Positions 53,332-61,170 of a stretch of 64,000 nucleotides of DNA are shown piece by piece (within the stretch, counting starts at the first letter, position 1; each line of letters opens with the position of its first letter). Both the position numbers and the translations under genes were made by a program. The DNA lies in assembly GCF_000687555.1 (NCBI RefSeq), contig NZ_JHWJ01000003.1:1-64000 (forward strand). Reading direction: 5' to 3'. Source of the stretch: [Clostridium] aerotolerans DSM 5434. GTDB taxonomy: Bacteria > Bacillota > Clostridia > Lachnospirales > Lachnospiraceae. Under the pieces are notes generated by a model. It worked only from the letters and a program-made list of their open reading frames with translations. It was not told where the DNA came from and did no database searches.

Positions 53332-54510
53332 TTATTTGTTTACCTTATATACCAGTACTAAGCCTGATCTCTGATAAACCTGAGATACCGCCACTAAATT
53401 CATGCCCCCTGCATTTGCTGCAATCAGGTTTGCATCCCATGTCACACCAAAATCTACCTGACCGGAATTTACTGCTGTTGTTTCTCCGATATCACCGCCG
53501 CCTGGTGTGATGGTCACGTTTAATCCTGCATCTTTATAATAGCCTTTTGCTGCTGCCACATAATATCCCATGAACTGGGCCTGTGGAAGCCATTTTAACT
53601 GAATGGATACATCTGTTTTCTCCGGTGCTCCCAAGGTCGCATCACTCATAGCGTCTGTCCAGTAAGATGCATCACGGAAATCGTCTAAGGTTAAAGTCTG
53701 TAATTTTTCTGCTGCAGCACTGTCGTTTAATTTGATGTATTTCTTAGCAAGGTCAAGAGTCTGCTGCAATGCCTCATCATCTAGCTTTCCAAGATCAACT
53801 ACCTTGTTTCCTTTTGTATCTGTTTCAACTAATTTCTTTACTTCTTCTGCCATGTAAGCCTGATGATCGCTGGATACTGAGGAACCTGCTTCAAATACGA
53901 TTTTTGCTGCTTCCTCTGGATTGGCACAGGCATATTCCCAGCCCTTCATAGAGGCACGAACAAATGCTTTTACGGTATTTGGATTTGCCTTGGCAAATTC
54001 CTTCGTGGTAAAAATATTATCCTCAAGCATTGCTACGCCTTCATCATTCATATCAATGTATTTAACGGAATCTCCATATCCATATCCTCCCTGATAGGAG
54101 TTCTTCACCAGACCAAGCTCATTGTAGGTCATGGCTGATGCTAATAAAATGGAATCATCGTCAAAGCCATCCATATCAAACGCCTGACTTAAAAATCCGG
54201 TTTCCTGACCGTATTTGCTTAAGAGAGCCTGAACCTCGTATTCATTGCCAAGTCCCCAGTTTCCGACCTTGCCTTTTTTTGCTGCGTCCTCCACAATATC
54301 TTTTGCAGTGGCATCAGCTGCATAATATTTGCCTGCGCTCTCAGCGCCTTTTGCTTCTGTTGTCTCTTCTGCTTTCGCTGTGGTACTTTCTGAAGCTGAT
54401 GTTGTCTGAGCCGTTTCTTTTCCGGTGCTGCCTCCGCAAGCAGTTAATGCTGCTGTGGTAAGTGCAATGGTTAATGCTGCTGCGGTTAAATTTCCTTTTC
54501 GTCTTCTCAT
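53332..54510 (-). CDS. ABC substrate-binding lipoprotein with apparently circularly permuted NMT1/THI5-like fold
   Basis: 392 residues from ATG 54510 (AGGAGG upstream). A lipoprotein signal ends in LTACGG (Cys25), followed by a Thr/Ser/Glu-rich linker. Residues ~80-290 then read like the C-terminal lobe of NMT1/THI5 proteins (KVGNWGLGNEYEVQALLSKYG, TTKEFAKANPNTVKAFVRA, CANPEEAAKIV). Residues ~299-392 read like the canonical N-terminal lobe (SIQLKWLPQAQFMGYYVAAA, GYYKDAGLNVTITPGGGDIG, GQVDFGVTWDANLIA), ending just where the normal hinge would continue. The order is thus inverted relative to the family. It presumably delivers a pyrimidine or related ligand to the permeases; the ligand is inferred from context. 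Confidence 0.82.
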   Translation of the reverse strand: MRRRKGNLTAAALTIALTTAALTACGGSTGKETAQTTSASESTTAKAEETTEAKGAESAGKYYAADATAKDIVEDAAKKGKVGNWGLGNEYEVQALLSKYGQETGFLSQAFDMDGFDDDSILLASAMTYNELGLVKNSYQGGYGYGDSVKYIDMNDEGVAMLEDNIFTTKEFAKANPNTVKAFVRASMKGWEYACANPEEAAKIVFEAGSSVSSDHQAYMAEEVKKLVETDTKGNKVVDLGKLDDEALQQTLDLAKKYIKLNDSAAAEKLQTLTLDDFRDASYWTDAMSDATLGAPEKTDVSIQLKWLPQAQFMGYYVAAAKGYYKDAGLNVTITPGGGDIGETTAVNSGQVDFGVTWDANLIAANAGGMNLVAVSQVYQRSGLVLVYKVNK

Positions 54511-54536
54511 AATTAATTCCTCCTCTAAACTAGTTT

Positions 54537-55346
54537 TTATCTTCTTCCTCTCAGCAAAGCTCCTTCCGCACAGAGCAGTATGCCGTACATAATAATTCCA
54601 ATGGCACATGCTACTACAATATAGGCCCAGGCCGTTGCATACTGGGCGAGCACAATATTTTCCCTGATCTGTCTGCCAACTCCTATAATGAATTCAGCAA
54701 AATACTCACTGACCAGAGCGCTGATAATGCTGGCTGGAACGCTGACTCGTAAGGCAACAAATATATAAGGTACGCTATTGGGAATTCTTAGCTTTAGAAA
54801 GACCGTTAATTTTCCTGCTGCATAGCTTTTCATTAAATCCAGACTATAAGGCTTTAATTCATTTAAGCCCCTGTAAGCGTTGATGCTCATTGCGACGGTA
54901 CAGGTGATCGTGACCACGATGGTCTTTGCAAACATGCTTCTTATATTGGCATCATCGCTTATATCCTTTGTCAGATTATTAAGTATGGGAGCTATTGCAA
55001 TGATCGGAACTGCGCTGATGGCAGATGCAATGCTTAAGCCTCCTGCTCCCCATTTGGGAAACACGGTAGCAATGATTCCAAGTAAATATCCAAAGACAGA
55101 GCCAAAGAACAGTCCTCCTGCCGCAACAATGACGGTTGCTGTCACATTCTTTCTTATGGCTGGCCCATTATCCAGAATAATATTTAAAATCCTTCCCGGA
55201 AGAGGCAGTGCAAAAGTATCAGCTCCTATCATCTTGTGCAACAGCTGTGTCTGCCATAGAATCAGCAAAAGGATACCAAATATGACTGGATATAAAACAG
55301 TTGTGAGGGACTGTTTCTCCCATTTCAGATATCTTTTTTTCTTCAT
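54537..55346 (-). CDS. ABC transporter permease, SsuC/TauC type
   Basis: 269 residues, six predicted helices. The BPD_transp_1 EAA-type loop is KSYAAGKLTVFLKLRIPNSVPYIF (seen ~166-189). Second permease of a heterodimer with the gene just upstream. Class members import nitrate, sulfonates, thiamine precursors or pyrimidine compounds. The operon position suggests pyrimidine or hydantoin uptake. Confidence 0.9.
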   Translation of the reverse strand: MKKKRYLKWEKQSLTTVLYPVIFGILLLILWQTQLLHKMIGADTFALPLPGRILNIILDNGPAIRKNVTATVIVAAGGLFFGSVFGYLLGIIATVFPKWGAGGLSIASAISAVPIIAIAPILNNLTKDISDDANIRSMFAKTIVVTITCTVAMSINAYRGLNELKPYSLDLMKSYAAGKLTVFLKLRIPNSVPYIFVALRVSVPASIISALVSEYFAEFIIGVGRQIRENIVLAQYATAWAYIVVACAIGIIMYGILLCAEGALLRGRR

Positions 55347-55357
55347 GTTATCTCCTT

Positions 55358-56176
55358 CTACTTTTTCTTTCTCTTATAAGGTGATATCGCCTGCTCCAGT
55401 AAAACCATGAGATAAAAGCTGAGGATTCCAATCATGGCGCTTAAAAATACGATCTGCCAGAAAATATATATGGTAGTTGCATGCTTTAAGGATTGAGAAA
55501 GTGCGGTTCCAAGTCCTGCTCCTCCCTGTAACGTATCTACCAGAATTGCCGCAGTAATCGCCATAGGCGCCGATATCTTAAGCCCTGTAAAAAAATAAGG
55601 CAGGGACGATGGAATAAGCAGCTTTCGGTATATCTCAAATTTACTGGCTGCAAGAGAATACATGAGCTCGTGTTTTTCCTTTTCTACTGATTTAAAACCT
55701 GCCAGGGTATTGGTGGCAACGGGATAAAAGGTCAGTATGGCTGCTATGATGATACGGCTTTTATTAATATCCTTTGTAATGGCAAGGACGATAGGCGCCA
55801 TACCAAGGATAGGAATCATCTGAATCATCATCAGATATGGAAATAATATCTTTTCAACCGGCAAAAAGAGATTCATGACCAGTGCCAGAACAAATCCCAG
55901 ACCAGCACCTATGACAAACCCAATTCCTGCCCGGAGAAGAGTAATTCCCGCATTGCTTAATACGATCTGAAATGCGGTCTGGGTTCCATTCACCTTATTG
56001 GTCGTAAAAACAGAAGCCAGGATCTGATGGAGATGAGGCAGCACATTCTCCGGAGACCGTTTGGTTCCTTCAATAATCGTAGCCCCAATCTCCCAAATAA
56101 TGATTAAGCCGATAACCCAGACCAGGGTCACCATATATTTGGAGGAGAGTAATTTTTTCATCCGGATCATAATCAT
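55358..56176 (-). CDS. ABC transporter permease, SsuC/TauC type
   Basis: 272 residues, six predicted helices; EAA loop YSLAASKFEIYRKLLIPSSLPYFF (~182-205). The first ATG overlaps the ATPase stop (ATGA), but the ribosome site GAGGGGG fits the third codon (ATG 56170) better, so the true start could be two codons later. Partner of the permease downstream. Confidence 0.9.
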   Translation of the reverse strand: MIMIRMKKLLSSKYMVTLVWVIGLIIIWEIGATIIEGTKRSPENVLPHLHQILASVFTTNKVNGTQTAFQIVLSNAGITLLRAGIGFVIGAGLGFVLALVMNLFLPVEKILFPYLMMIQMIPILGMAPIVLAITKDINKSRIIIAAILTFYPVATNTLAGFKSVEKEKHELMYSLAASKFEIYRKLLIPSSLPYFFTGLKISAPMAITAAILVDTLQGGAGLGTALSQSLKHATTIYIFWQIVFLSAMIGILSFYLMVLLEQAISPYKRKKK

Positions 56177-57000
56177 ACCCCCTCAAAGCTGTTTCTAACC
56201 TTAGATACCAAGGCATTAAACTCCTGGGTTTCTTTCATTTCTATGGGTCTTGGTCTTGGAAGGTCAATATCCACGATGGCAGATACACGGCCTGGATGTG
56301 GAGATAAAACAACAACCCTGTCTGATAAATAGACTGCCTCCTGAATGTTATGAGTCACAAATAATATGGTTTTATTGGTCTTTTGCCAGATGCGCAAAAG
56401 ATCTTCGTGAAGCTTCTCCTTCGTGAATTCATCAAGGGCTGAAAATGGTTCATCCATTAAAAGTATCTCCGGACGAATTGCCAGGGCTCTTGCGATATTG
56501 ACTCTTTGCTGCATGCCTCCGCTTAATTCATGAGGGTATTTCTGTCCAAATTCCATCAGTCCAACCAGCTCAAGCATTTTAGTGACCCGCTTCGTCCGGT
56601 CCTTTTTAGGCATTCCAAGAAGTTCCATAGGCATACAAACATTTCTTCGTACTGTCCGCCATTCATAAAGTACCGGGGACTGAAATACAATACCATATTT
56701 TTTCTGCAGGCGGATCTCTCTTGGTGACAGGCCCCGAACCGAAATAGTCCCTGACGTCTTTTCCTGTAAATCGGCAATTGTCCGAAGTAAGGTAGTTTTT
56801 CCACATCCCGAGGGCCCTAAAAGAGAGATAAATTCGCCTTGCTTGATTTCCAGATTTACGTTGGATAAAGCGACAATCGGCTCTCCTCCATCTTTATCAG
56901 GAAATTTCACGCTCAGGTTTTCAATTTTAATCTCGGTTTCTCTGGGAAGGGCTGGGTCTCTTTCTTTAAATTCTTCCTCTATATTCTCTACGTTCACCAT
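56173..57000 (-). CDS. ABC transporter ATP-binding protein, SsuB/TauB type
   Basis: 275 residues. Walker A GPSGCGKTT (~59-67), signature LSGGMQQRVNIARA (~156-169), Walker B LLMDEPFSALDE and H-loop FVTHNIQEA are complete. The GCGKT variant and ending HPGRVSAIVDIDLPRPR are typical of nitrate/taurine/aliphatic sulfonate importers. It powers the two permeases encoded next. AGGAGG precedes the ATG. Confidence 0.93.
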   Translation of the reverse strand: MVNVENIEEEFKERDPALPRETEIKIENLSVKFPDKDGGEPIVALSNVNLEIKQGEFISLLGPSGCGKTTLLRTIADLQEKTSGTISVRGLSPREIRLQKKYGIVFQSPVLYEWRTVRRNVCMPMELLGMPKKDRTKRVTKMLELVGLMEFGQKYPHELSGGMQQRVNIARALAIRPEILLMDEPFSALDEFTKEKLHEDLLRIWQKTNKTILFVTHNIQEAVYLSDRVVVLSPHPGRVSAIVDIDLPRPRPIEMKETQEFNALVSKVRNSFEGV

Positions 57001-57021
57001 TTAAGTCCTCCTGTTATGCAG

Positions 57022-57055
57022 ACAAGGGTGTAAAGCTTTCGCCTTACACCCTTGT
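57022..57055 (-). other. Intergenic hairpin without T-tract
   Basis: ACAAGGGTGTAA pairs with TTACACCCTTGT around a 10-nt loop, between the Fe-alcohol dehydrogenase stop and the ABC ATPase start. No U run follows, so read-through is expected. It could set different levels of the enzyme and transporter segments. Confidence 0.6.
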
Positions 57056-57088
57056 AAGTTAATTACGATAAGTAGGAAGTATTATGAT

Positions 57089-58240
57089 TTAAAACAATCT
57101 ACTGTATATGCTCAACAAATCTTCTTTCCCTATCTCTTTTCTTGTATTGGAAGGGCTTCCGCTTGCCATGGCATCCGTTGCCATCTTGTCAAAGGCAGCT
57201 TCAAACTCTTCCTTTTTGATTCCATATTCCTTTATGGCAGGAATGTGGCATTTCCCGCAAAGCTTATTAAGTTCCGCAAAAAATGCTTTGCTGGCTTCTT
57301 TTTCATCCGTTTCTTCCTTAGCTGCACCAATTACCCTGGCCATAGCAGCAAACCGGTCGTAACAGCCATCTGCCACATAAGAAAGGCACTCTGAGATAAT
57401 CATTGCATTGGAGATTCCATGAGGTATGTGAAAAAGCGCTCCAATGGGCCGGCTCATACCGTGTACAATGGTCACCGATGCATTATTGATGCAGACACCG
57501 GCTTCGAATGCGGCAATTGCCATCTCCTCTCTTGCTTTTAGATTCGTTCCGTCCTCATAGGCAAGAGGAAGATATTTAAAAATACGCCTGATTGCAGATA
57601 ACGCATAGGTATCGGTAAGGGCATTGGCCTTTTTGGATATATAAGATTCCACTGCATGAGTTAGGGCATCCATACCGGTGGCAGCCGTAATGCTTTTAGG
57701 TGCTGTCACTGTAAACTCAGGATCAATGATTGCGATTTCAGGCAATAGATCATCGCCTTTTAACAGCATCTTGATTCCTTTTTTTGTATCCTTAATAACA
57801 GTGAATTTTGTTGTTTCCGAGCCGGTTCCTGCTGTCGTAGGTATGAGTACCAATGGAGGGAAATTTCCTTTCAGCTCCTGGCCCATATAATCAGAGATGT
57901 CTCCGCCTAATGCTGTCATGGCTCCAATCGCCTTGGCGCTGTCTAAAGGACTTCCGCCTCCGATTCCAATGATAAAATCACAATCGGAATCCTTATAAGC
58001 CTTTACTCCGGCGAGAATCATCTCATCCGTCGGCTCGCCGGTTATGTCATTAAATATGGTGTGTTCTATGTTCCATCGGTCAAGATATCCTGTCAGTATA
58101 GAAACTGTTCCCGTCTTTGTTACTACTTTTCCAGTTACGATAAACGCTTTCTTTCCCAGACTTTTGATCGCATCTTCACTGTTTTCCAATGCATCTGCGC
58201 CTAACATTGTTTGCCCTGGTAACATAAATTTAGTTGCCAT
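57089..58240 (-). CDS. Iron-dependent alcohol dehydrogenase (likely semialdehyde reductase)
   Basis: 383 residues of the Fe-ADH family. NAD(P)-binding GGGSPLDSAKAIG (~96-108) and the metal site residues in TGMDALTHAVESYIS (~187-201, Asp and His) and HGMSRPIGALFHIPHGISNA (~259-278) are seen. Placed directly after a beta-alanine-type aminotransferase, its expected substrate is malonate semialdehyde (from uracil) or methylmalonate semialdehyde (from thymine), reduced to 3-hydroxypropionate or 3-hydroxyisobutyrate. This re-oxidises NADH in an anaerobe. Substrate is inferred from context. Confidence 0.85.
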   Translation of the reverse strand: MATKFMLPGQTMLGADALENSEDAIKSLGKKAFIVTGKVVTKTGTVSILTGYLDRWNIEHTIFNDITGEPTDEMILAGVKAYKDSDCDFIIGIGGGSPLDSAKAIGAMTALGGDISDYMGQELKGNFPPLVLIPTTAGTGSETTKFTVIKDTKKGIKMLLKGDDLLPEIAIIDPEFTVTAPKSITAATGMDALTHAVESYISKKANALTDTYALSAIRRIFKYLPLAYEDGTNLKAREEMAIAAFEAGVCINNASVTIVHGMSRPIGALFHIPHGISNAMIISECLSYVADGCYDRFAAMARVIGAAKEETDEKEASKAFFAELNKLCGKCHIPAIKEYGIKKEEFEAAFDKMATDAMASGSPSNTRKEIGKEDLLSIYSRLF

Positions 58241-58254
58241 AGTCCACCCCTTTT

Positions 58255-59589
58255 CTAAGCATAAGTTAAAAGTTCCTGATCAACAATCGTTAGTACCTCA
58301 TCTAATTTCTTCAGTTCTTCTCTTAGCTGCTCCTCCGTAATGATGAGGGGAGGGGCAACTAATACCATATTTTCATGGGTATAAGTCATGAACTTCCGTT
58401 CTTTTAAGAGCCCTGTTATTTTTCCCATGATGCCCTTTGGATCTTTTCCGTATGGCACCAGCAGCTCCTTTGTCTCCTTATCCTTCACCAGTTCAACCGC
58501 TGAGAATAAACCAATGTAGCGAACATCTCCAACACTTTTATGGTGTTGCTTAAGCTCTTCTAAAACCTCGCCTAATACCTGCCCCACCTTATTTACATTG
58601 CTTAAAATATCCGCTTCTTCATAATAATTTACACAAGCAACGCCCGCTGCACAAGATAGAGGGTGACCGCTGTATGTAAGTCCGCAGGATAAGAGGTTAT
58701 CATCAAAATAAGCTGCAATATCCTTGCTTACCACCACACCTCCAAGAGGAACGTATCCGCAGGTAACTCCTTTAGCAAAGGTCACGATATCCGGCTTAAC
58801 ATCAAAGTGTTCAAAGGCAAACATCTTTCCGGTCCTGCACCATCCAGTCATGACCTCATCGCAGATCATTAAGATTCCGTACTTATCACAAAGTGCACGT
58901 ACCCCAGGCATATAACCCTTTGGTGGAATCAGGATTCCGTTAGATCCGGTAATGGTCTCCATGACGATTGCGGCTACGCTGTCCGGGCCCTCATACTGGA
59001 TTTGTTCTTCCAGTTTCTTTAAGTAATAGGAGGAAGCCGATTCTTCTGAATCAAATTCAATTCCTTCTCTGTAAACATAGGGATCAAAAAATTTTACAAA
59101 ACCTGGAACGCCTGGCTCTAAGGTATATCTTCTCGGCTCTCCTGTTAAATTACCAGCTCCAAAGGAAGATCCGTGGTAGCTTCTGTACCGGCTGAAAATC
59201 TTATGTTTTCCTGTAAACATTCTTGCAATCTTTACTGCATTTTCATTGGATTCTGCTCCTGCATTGGTAAAGAAGACCTTTCCCATATTATCAGGCATAA
59301 GACCGATGATCTTCTTTGCAAGAATGGCTCTTGACTCAGCACCGTAGGAGGGGCCAATGAAACAGTACTGATCTACCTGATCCTTAATCGCCTGGCTGAT
59401 AGCCGGATTGCCAAAACCAAGATTCATATTTACAAGCTGAGATGACATGTCACTATAGCGGTTACCATCGTAATCCCAAAAATATATTCCTTCTGCCTTT
59501 TCAACTGAAATCGGATTAATGCCTTTTTGCTTGCTCCAGGACTGTAAGTTGTATTCCTTTAATGTGCTTTTAATTTCTTCACCCTTCAT
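58255..59589 (-). CDS. Class III aminotransferase, probably beta-alanine:pyruvate type
   Basis: About 444 residues. PLP-binding Lys is in TFAKGVTCGYVPLGGVVVS (~269-287); ICDEVMTGWCRTG holds the pyridine-N Asp; SHPLSCAAG-type C-terminal half is normal. The family covers beta-alanine, taurine and GABA transaminases. Beta-alanine (or 3-aminoisobutyrate) from pyrimidines is the natural substrate in this operon. The start at 59589 has GGAGGAACCAG upstream. First gene of the operon, with its own promoter. Confidence 0.85.
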   Translation of the reverse strand: MKGEEIKSTLKEYNLQSWSKQKGINPISVEKAEGIYFWDYDGNRYSDMSSQLVNMNLGFGNPAISQAIKDQVDQYCFIGPSYGAESRAILAKKIIGLMPDNMGKVFFTNAGAESNENAVKIARMFTGKHKIFSRYRSYHGSSFGAGNLTGEPRRYTLEPGVPGFVKFFDPYVYREGIEFDSEESASSYYLKKLEEQIQYEGPDSVAAIVMETITGSNGILIPPKGYMPGVRALCDKYGILMICDEVMTGWCRTGKMFAFEHFDVKPDIVTFAKGVTCGYVPLGGVVVSKDIAAYFDDNLLSCGLTYSGHPLSCAAGVACVNYYEEADILSNVNKVGQVLGEVLEELKQHHKSVGDVRYIGLFSAVELVKDKETKELLVPYGKDPKGIMGKITGLLKERKFMTYTHENMVLVAPPLIITEEQLREELKKLDEVLTIVDQELLTYA

Positions 59590-59720
59590 TCTGGTTCCTC
59601 CTACAAAAAAAGCAGCGGACCGATGGCTTTTGTAGCATCGTCGCTGCATTCATTATTTTTTTGAGAAGTAAATACGCTGTGGTTTTTCTTTGTATTTCCT
59701 TCCGTGTTTGACATGGTAGT

Positions 59721-59750
59721 ATTATAAGCACAGTCAAACCTGGATTGCAA
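59721..59750 (-). promoter_or_regulatory. Promoter of the pyrimidine catabolic operon
   Basis: TTGCAA (59750-59745), 18-nt spacer, TATAAT (59726-59721), ~130 nt before the aminotransferase start. Confidence 0.7.
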
Positions 59751-59771
59751 CCAGCAGTTGAACAAAGATAA

Positions 59772-59787
59772 TTGTGCATCTGCACAA
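59772..59787. promoter_or_regulatory. Candidate PucR-type operator
   Basis: TTGTGCATCTGCACAA, 7-bp arms around two bases, centred ~32 bp upstream of the -35 of the aminotransferase promoter, a position suited to an activator. Confidence 0.6.
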
Positions 59788-59828
59788 GCAGCTTTCTGTC
59801 AATGTGTTAAAAAAGGCCGTTTTGTAAG

Positions 59829-59846
59829 GCAAAATGAGCATTTTGC
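59829..59846. promoter_or_regulatory. Second palindrome between pucR-like gene and operon
   Basis: GCAAAATGAGCATTTTGC, 7-bp arms. It directly follows the regulator's stop codon, so it may be a weak terminator or a second operator. Confidence 0.4.
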
Positions 59847-59853
59847 ATTGGCA

Positions 59854-61014
59854 TCAAATGATATCCTGAATATAAAAGCCAAGATATAATTTTACCTTAT
59901 CTTCTAATTCCATGGGATTAAAGCCAGTAATCGTCTCAATTCTTTTTAACTGATTTGTCACTGTATTACGATGAATGTACATTTTTTCCGAAACCAATTG
60001 GAGGCTTCCGTTATTTTCCAGATACGTCTTTAATAAAGTCACTAAATCTGTGTTATTTTCTCTGTCGTATTTCTCTAAAAGACCAATGGATTCACTATAG
60101 AAGCTTCTTAATACAGACCTCTCCTTTACCGCATAAAGGATCTTATAAATACTCATCTGGTCATAATAAAGTACACTTTCCTTCTGCCTTGCCGCCATTT
60201 CCATGGCAGAAATAGACCGTTCAAAATTCTGTTCCTGATTATAGATTCCAGGCTGATTTGAGCTGATTCCCATATGAACTAAAGCCTCATTGTTATCTCG
60301 TTTCACATAATCGAAAAAGTCTTTGACAAAAGATTCTATTTCCTCATCTGTGTAGGCAACCAGAACAAATACAATATTTTCTTTATAAGTAAAGGAAATA
60401 AATAATTCATGAATCTTTCTAGCTGTTTTTTCCGCATATATGGTGAGCCGATCCATATATTCTTCGTATTCTGCAGAATCTTTTTTATCTGCCAGGAGAC
60501 TGATAAAGCAAAAGGTATCACTTCGTTTATAGCCATAGCGTTCCATCTGAAGTATCTGGGATTCCAAATCACCGACATTAAAAATAATATTCTTAATGGT
60601 CGTTGACATGGTGTTTTCCACATTGTCATTTTGCATGATCCGGCGGCAGAAATCCCTGGTCATATCAACCATACGGGTTTCCCATGGTATGGTAAATAAC
60701 GGCATATTCACCTCATCACAATATGCAGCCACTTCCTTTGGTATTTCTCTGGTATGAGGCCCTAAGTTAACTACAAAAGCACTGACTCCTGACTGATTCA
60801 GCTTTTTTGCAAAGTCAAGAAGCCAGTGGTCCGACTGATTTAAGATTCCAGCGGTAAATACCAGTTCATATCCATGTAAAAACGGGCTTACAGCATCATC
60901 TTCAATGATGTGAACCCACTGAACCAGATTATTCATTCCATTTCTTCCGGCAACCAATTCCATCTTGTATAAAAAATATGCGTTCTTTACTAGTTTTTTA
61001 ACGACAATTGCCAT
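59854..61014 (-). CDS. PucR-family transcriptional regulator
   Basis: 386 residues. An N-terminal PucR sensor domain (~10-125; LVQWVHIIEDDAVSPFLHGYELVFTAG) is followed by a GGDEF-like central region. A C-terminal HTH_30 domain follows (VTLLKTYLENNGSLQLVSEKMYIHRNTVTNQLKRIE region, ~325-360). PucR proteins govern purine or related nitrogen-compound catabolism. This gene lies immediately upstream of the pyrimidine operon on the same strand, so it is the likely regulator, sensing a pyrimidine catabolite or nitrogen state. Confidence 0.88.
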   Translation of the reverse strand: MAIVVKKLVKNAYFLYKMELVAGRNGMNNLVQWVHIIEDDAVSPFLHGYELVFTAGILNQSDHWLLDFAKKLNQSGVSAFVVNLGPHTREIPKEVAAYCDEVNMPLFTIPWETRMVDMTRDFCRRIMQNDNVENTMSTTIKNIIFNVGDLESQILQMERYGYKRSDTFCFISLLADKKDSAEYEEYMDRLTIYAEKTARKIHELFISFTYKENIVFVLVAYTDEEIESFVKDFFDYVKRDNNEALVHMGISSNQPGIYNQEQNFERSISAMEMAARQKESVLYYDQMSIYKILYAVKERSVLRSFYSESIGLLEKYDRENNTDLVTLLKTYLENNGSLQLVSEKMYIHRNTVTNQLKRIETITGFNPMELEDKVKLYLGFYIQDII

Positions 61015-61119
61015 AGAAGCCCTCCTATCTGGTTTTCCCTATTATACCGGATTTCTCAGGCAAATCAAGGCCTTTCTATCATCAGTTTTATTTCTTAAGT
61101 AAAGATTTCATGATAAAAT

Positions 61120-61157
61120 CAGGGATTTAATTCTGACCTTGCAAAATTAAATCCCTG
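61120..61157 (-). terminator. rnr terminator
   Basis: CAGGGATTTAAT, 14-nt loop, ATTAAATCCCTG, then ATTTTATC on the minus strand, 13 nt after the rnr stop. Confidence 0.8.
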
Positions 61158-61170
61158 TCATAAATCCTAT

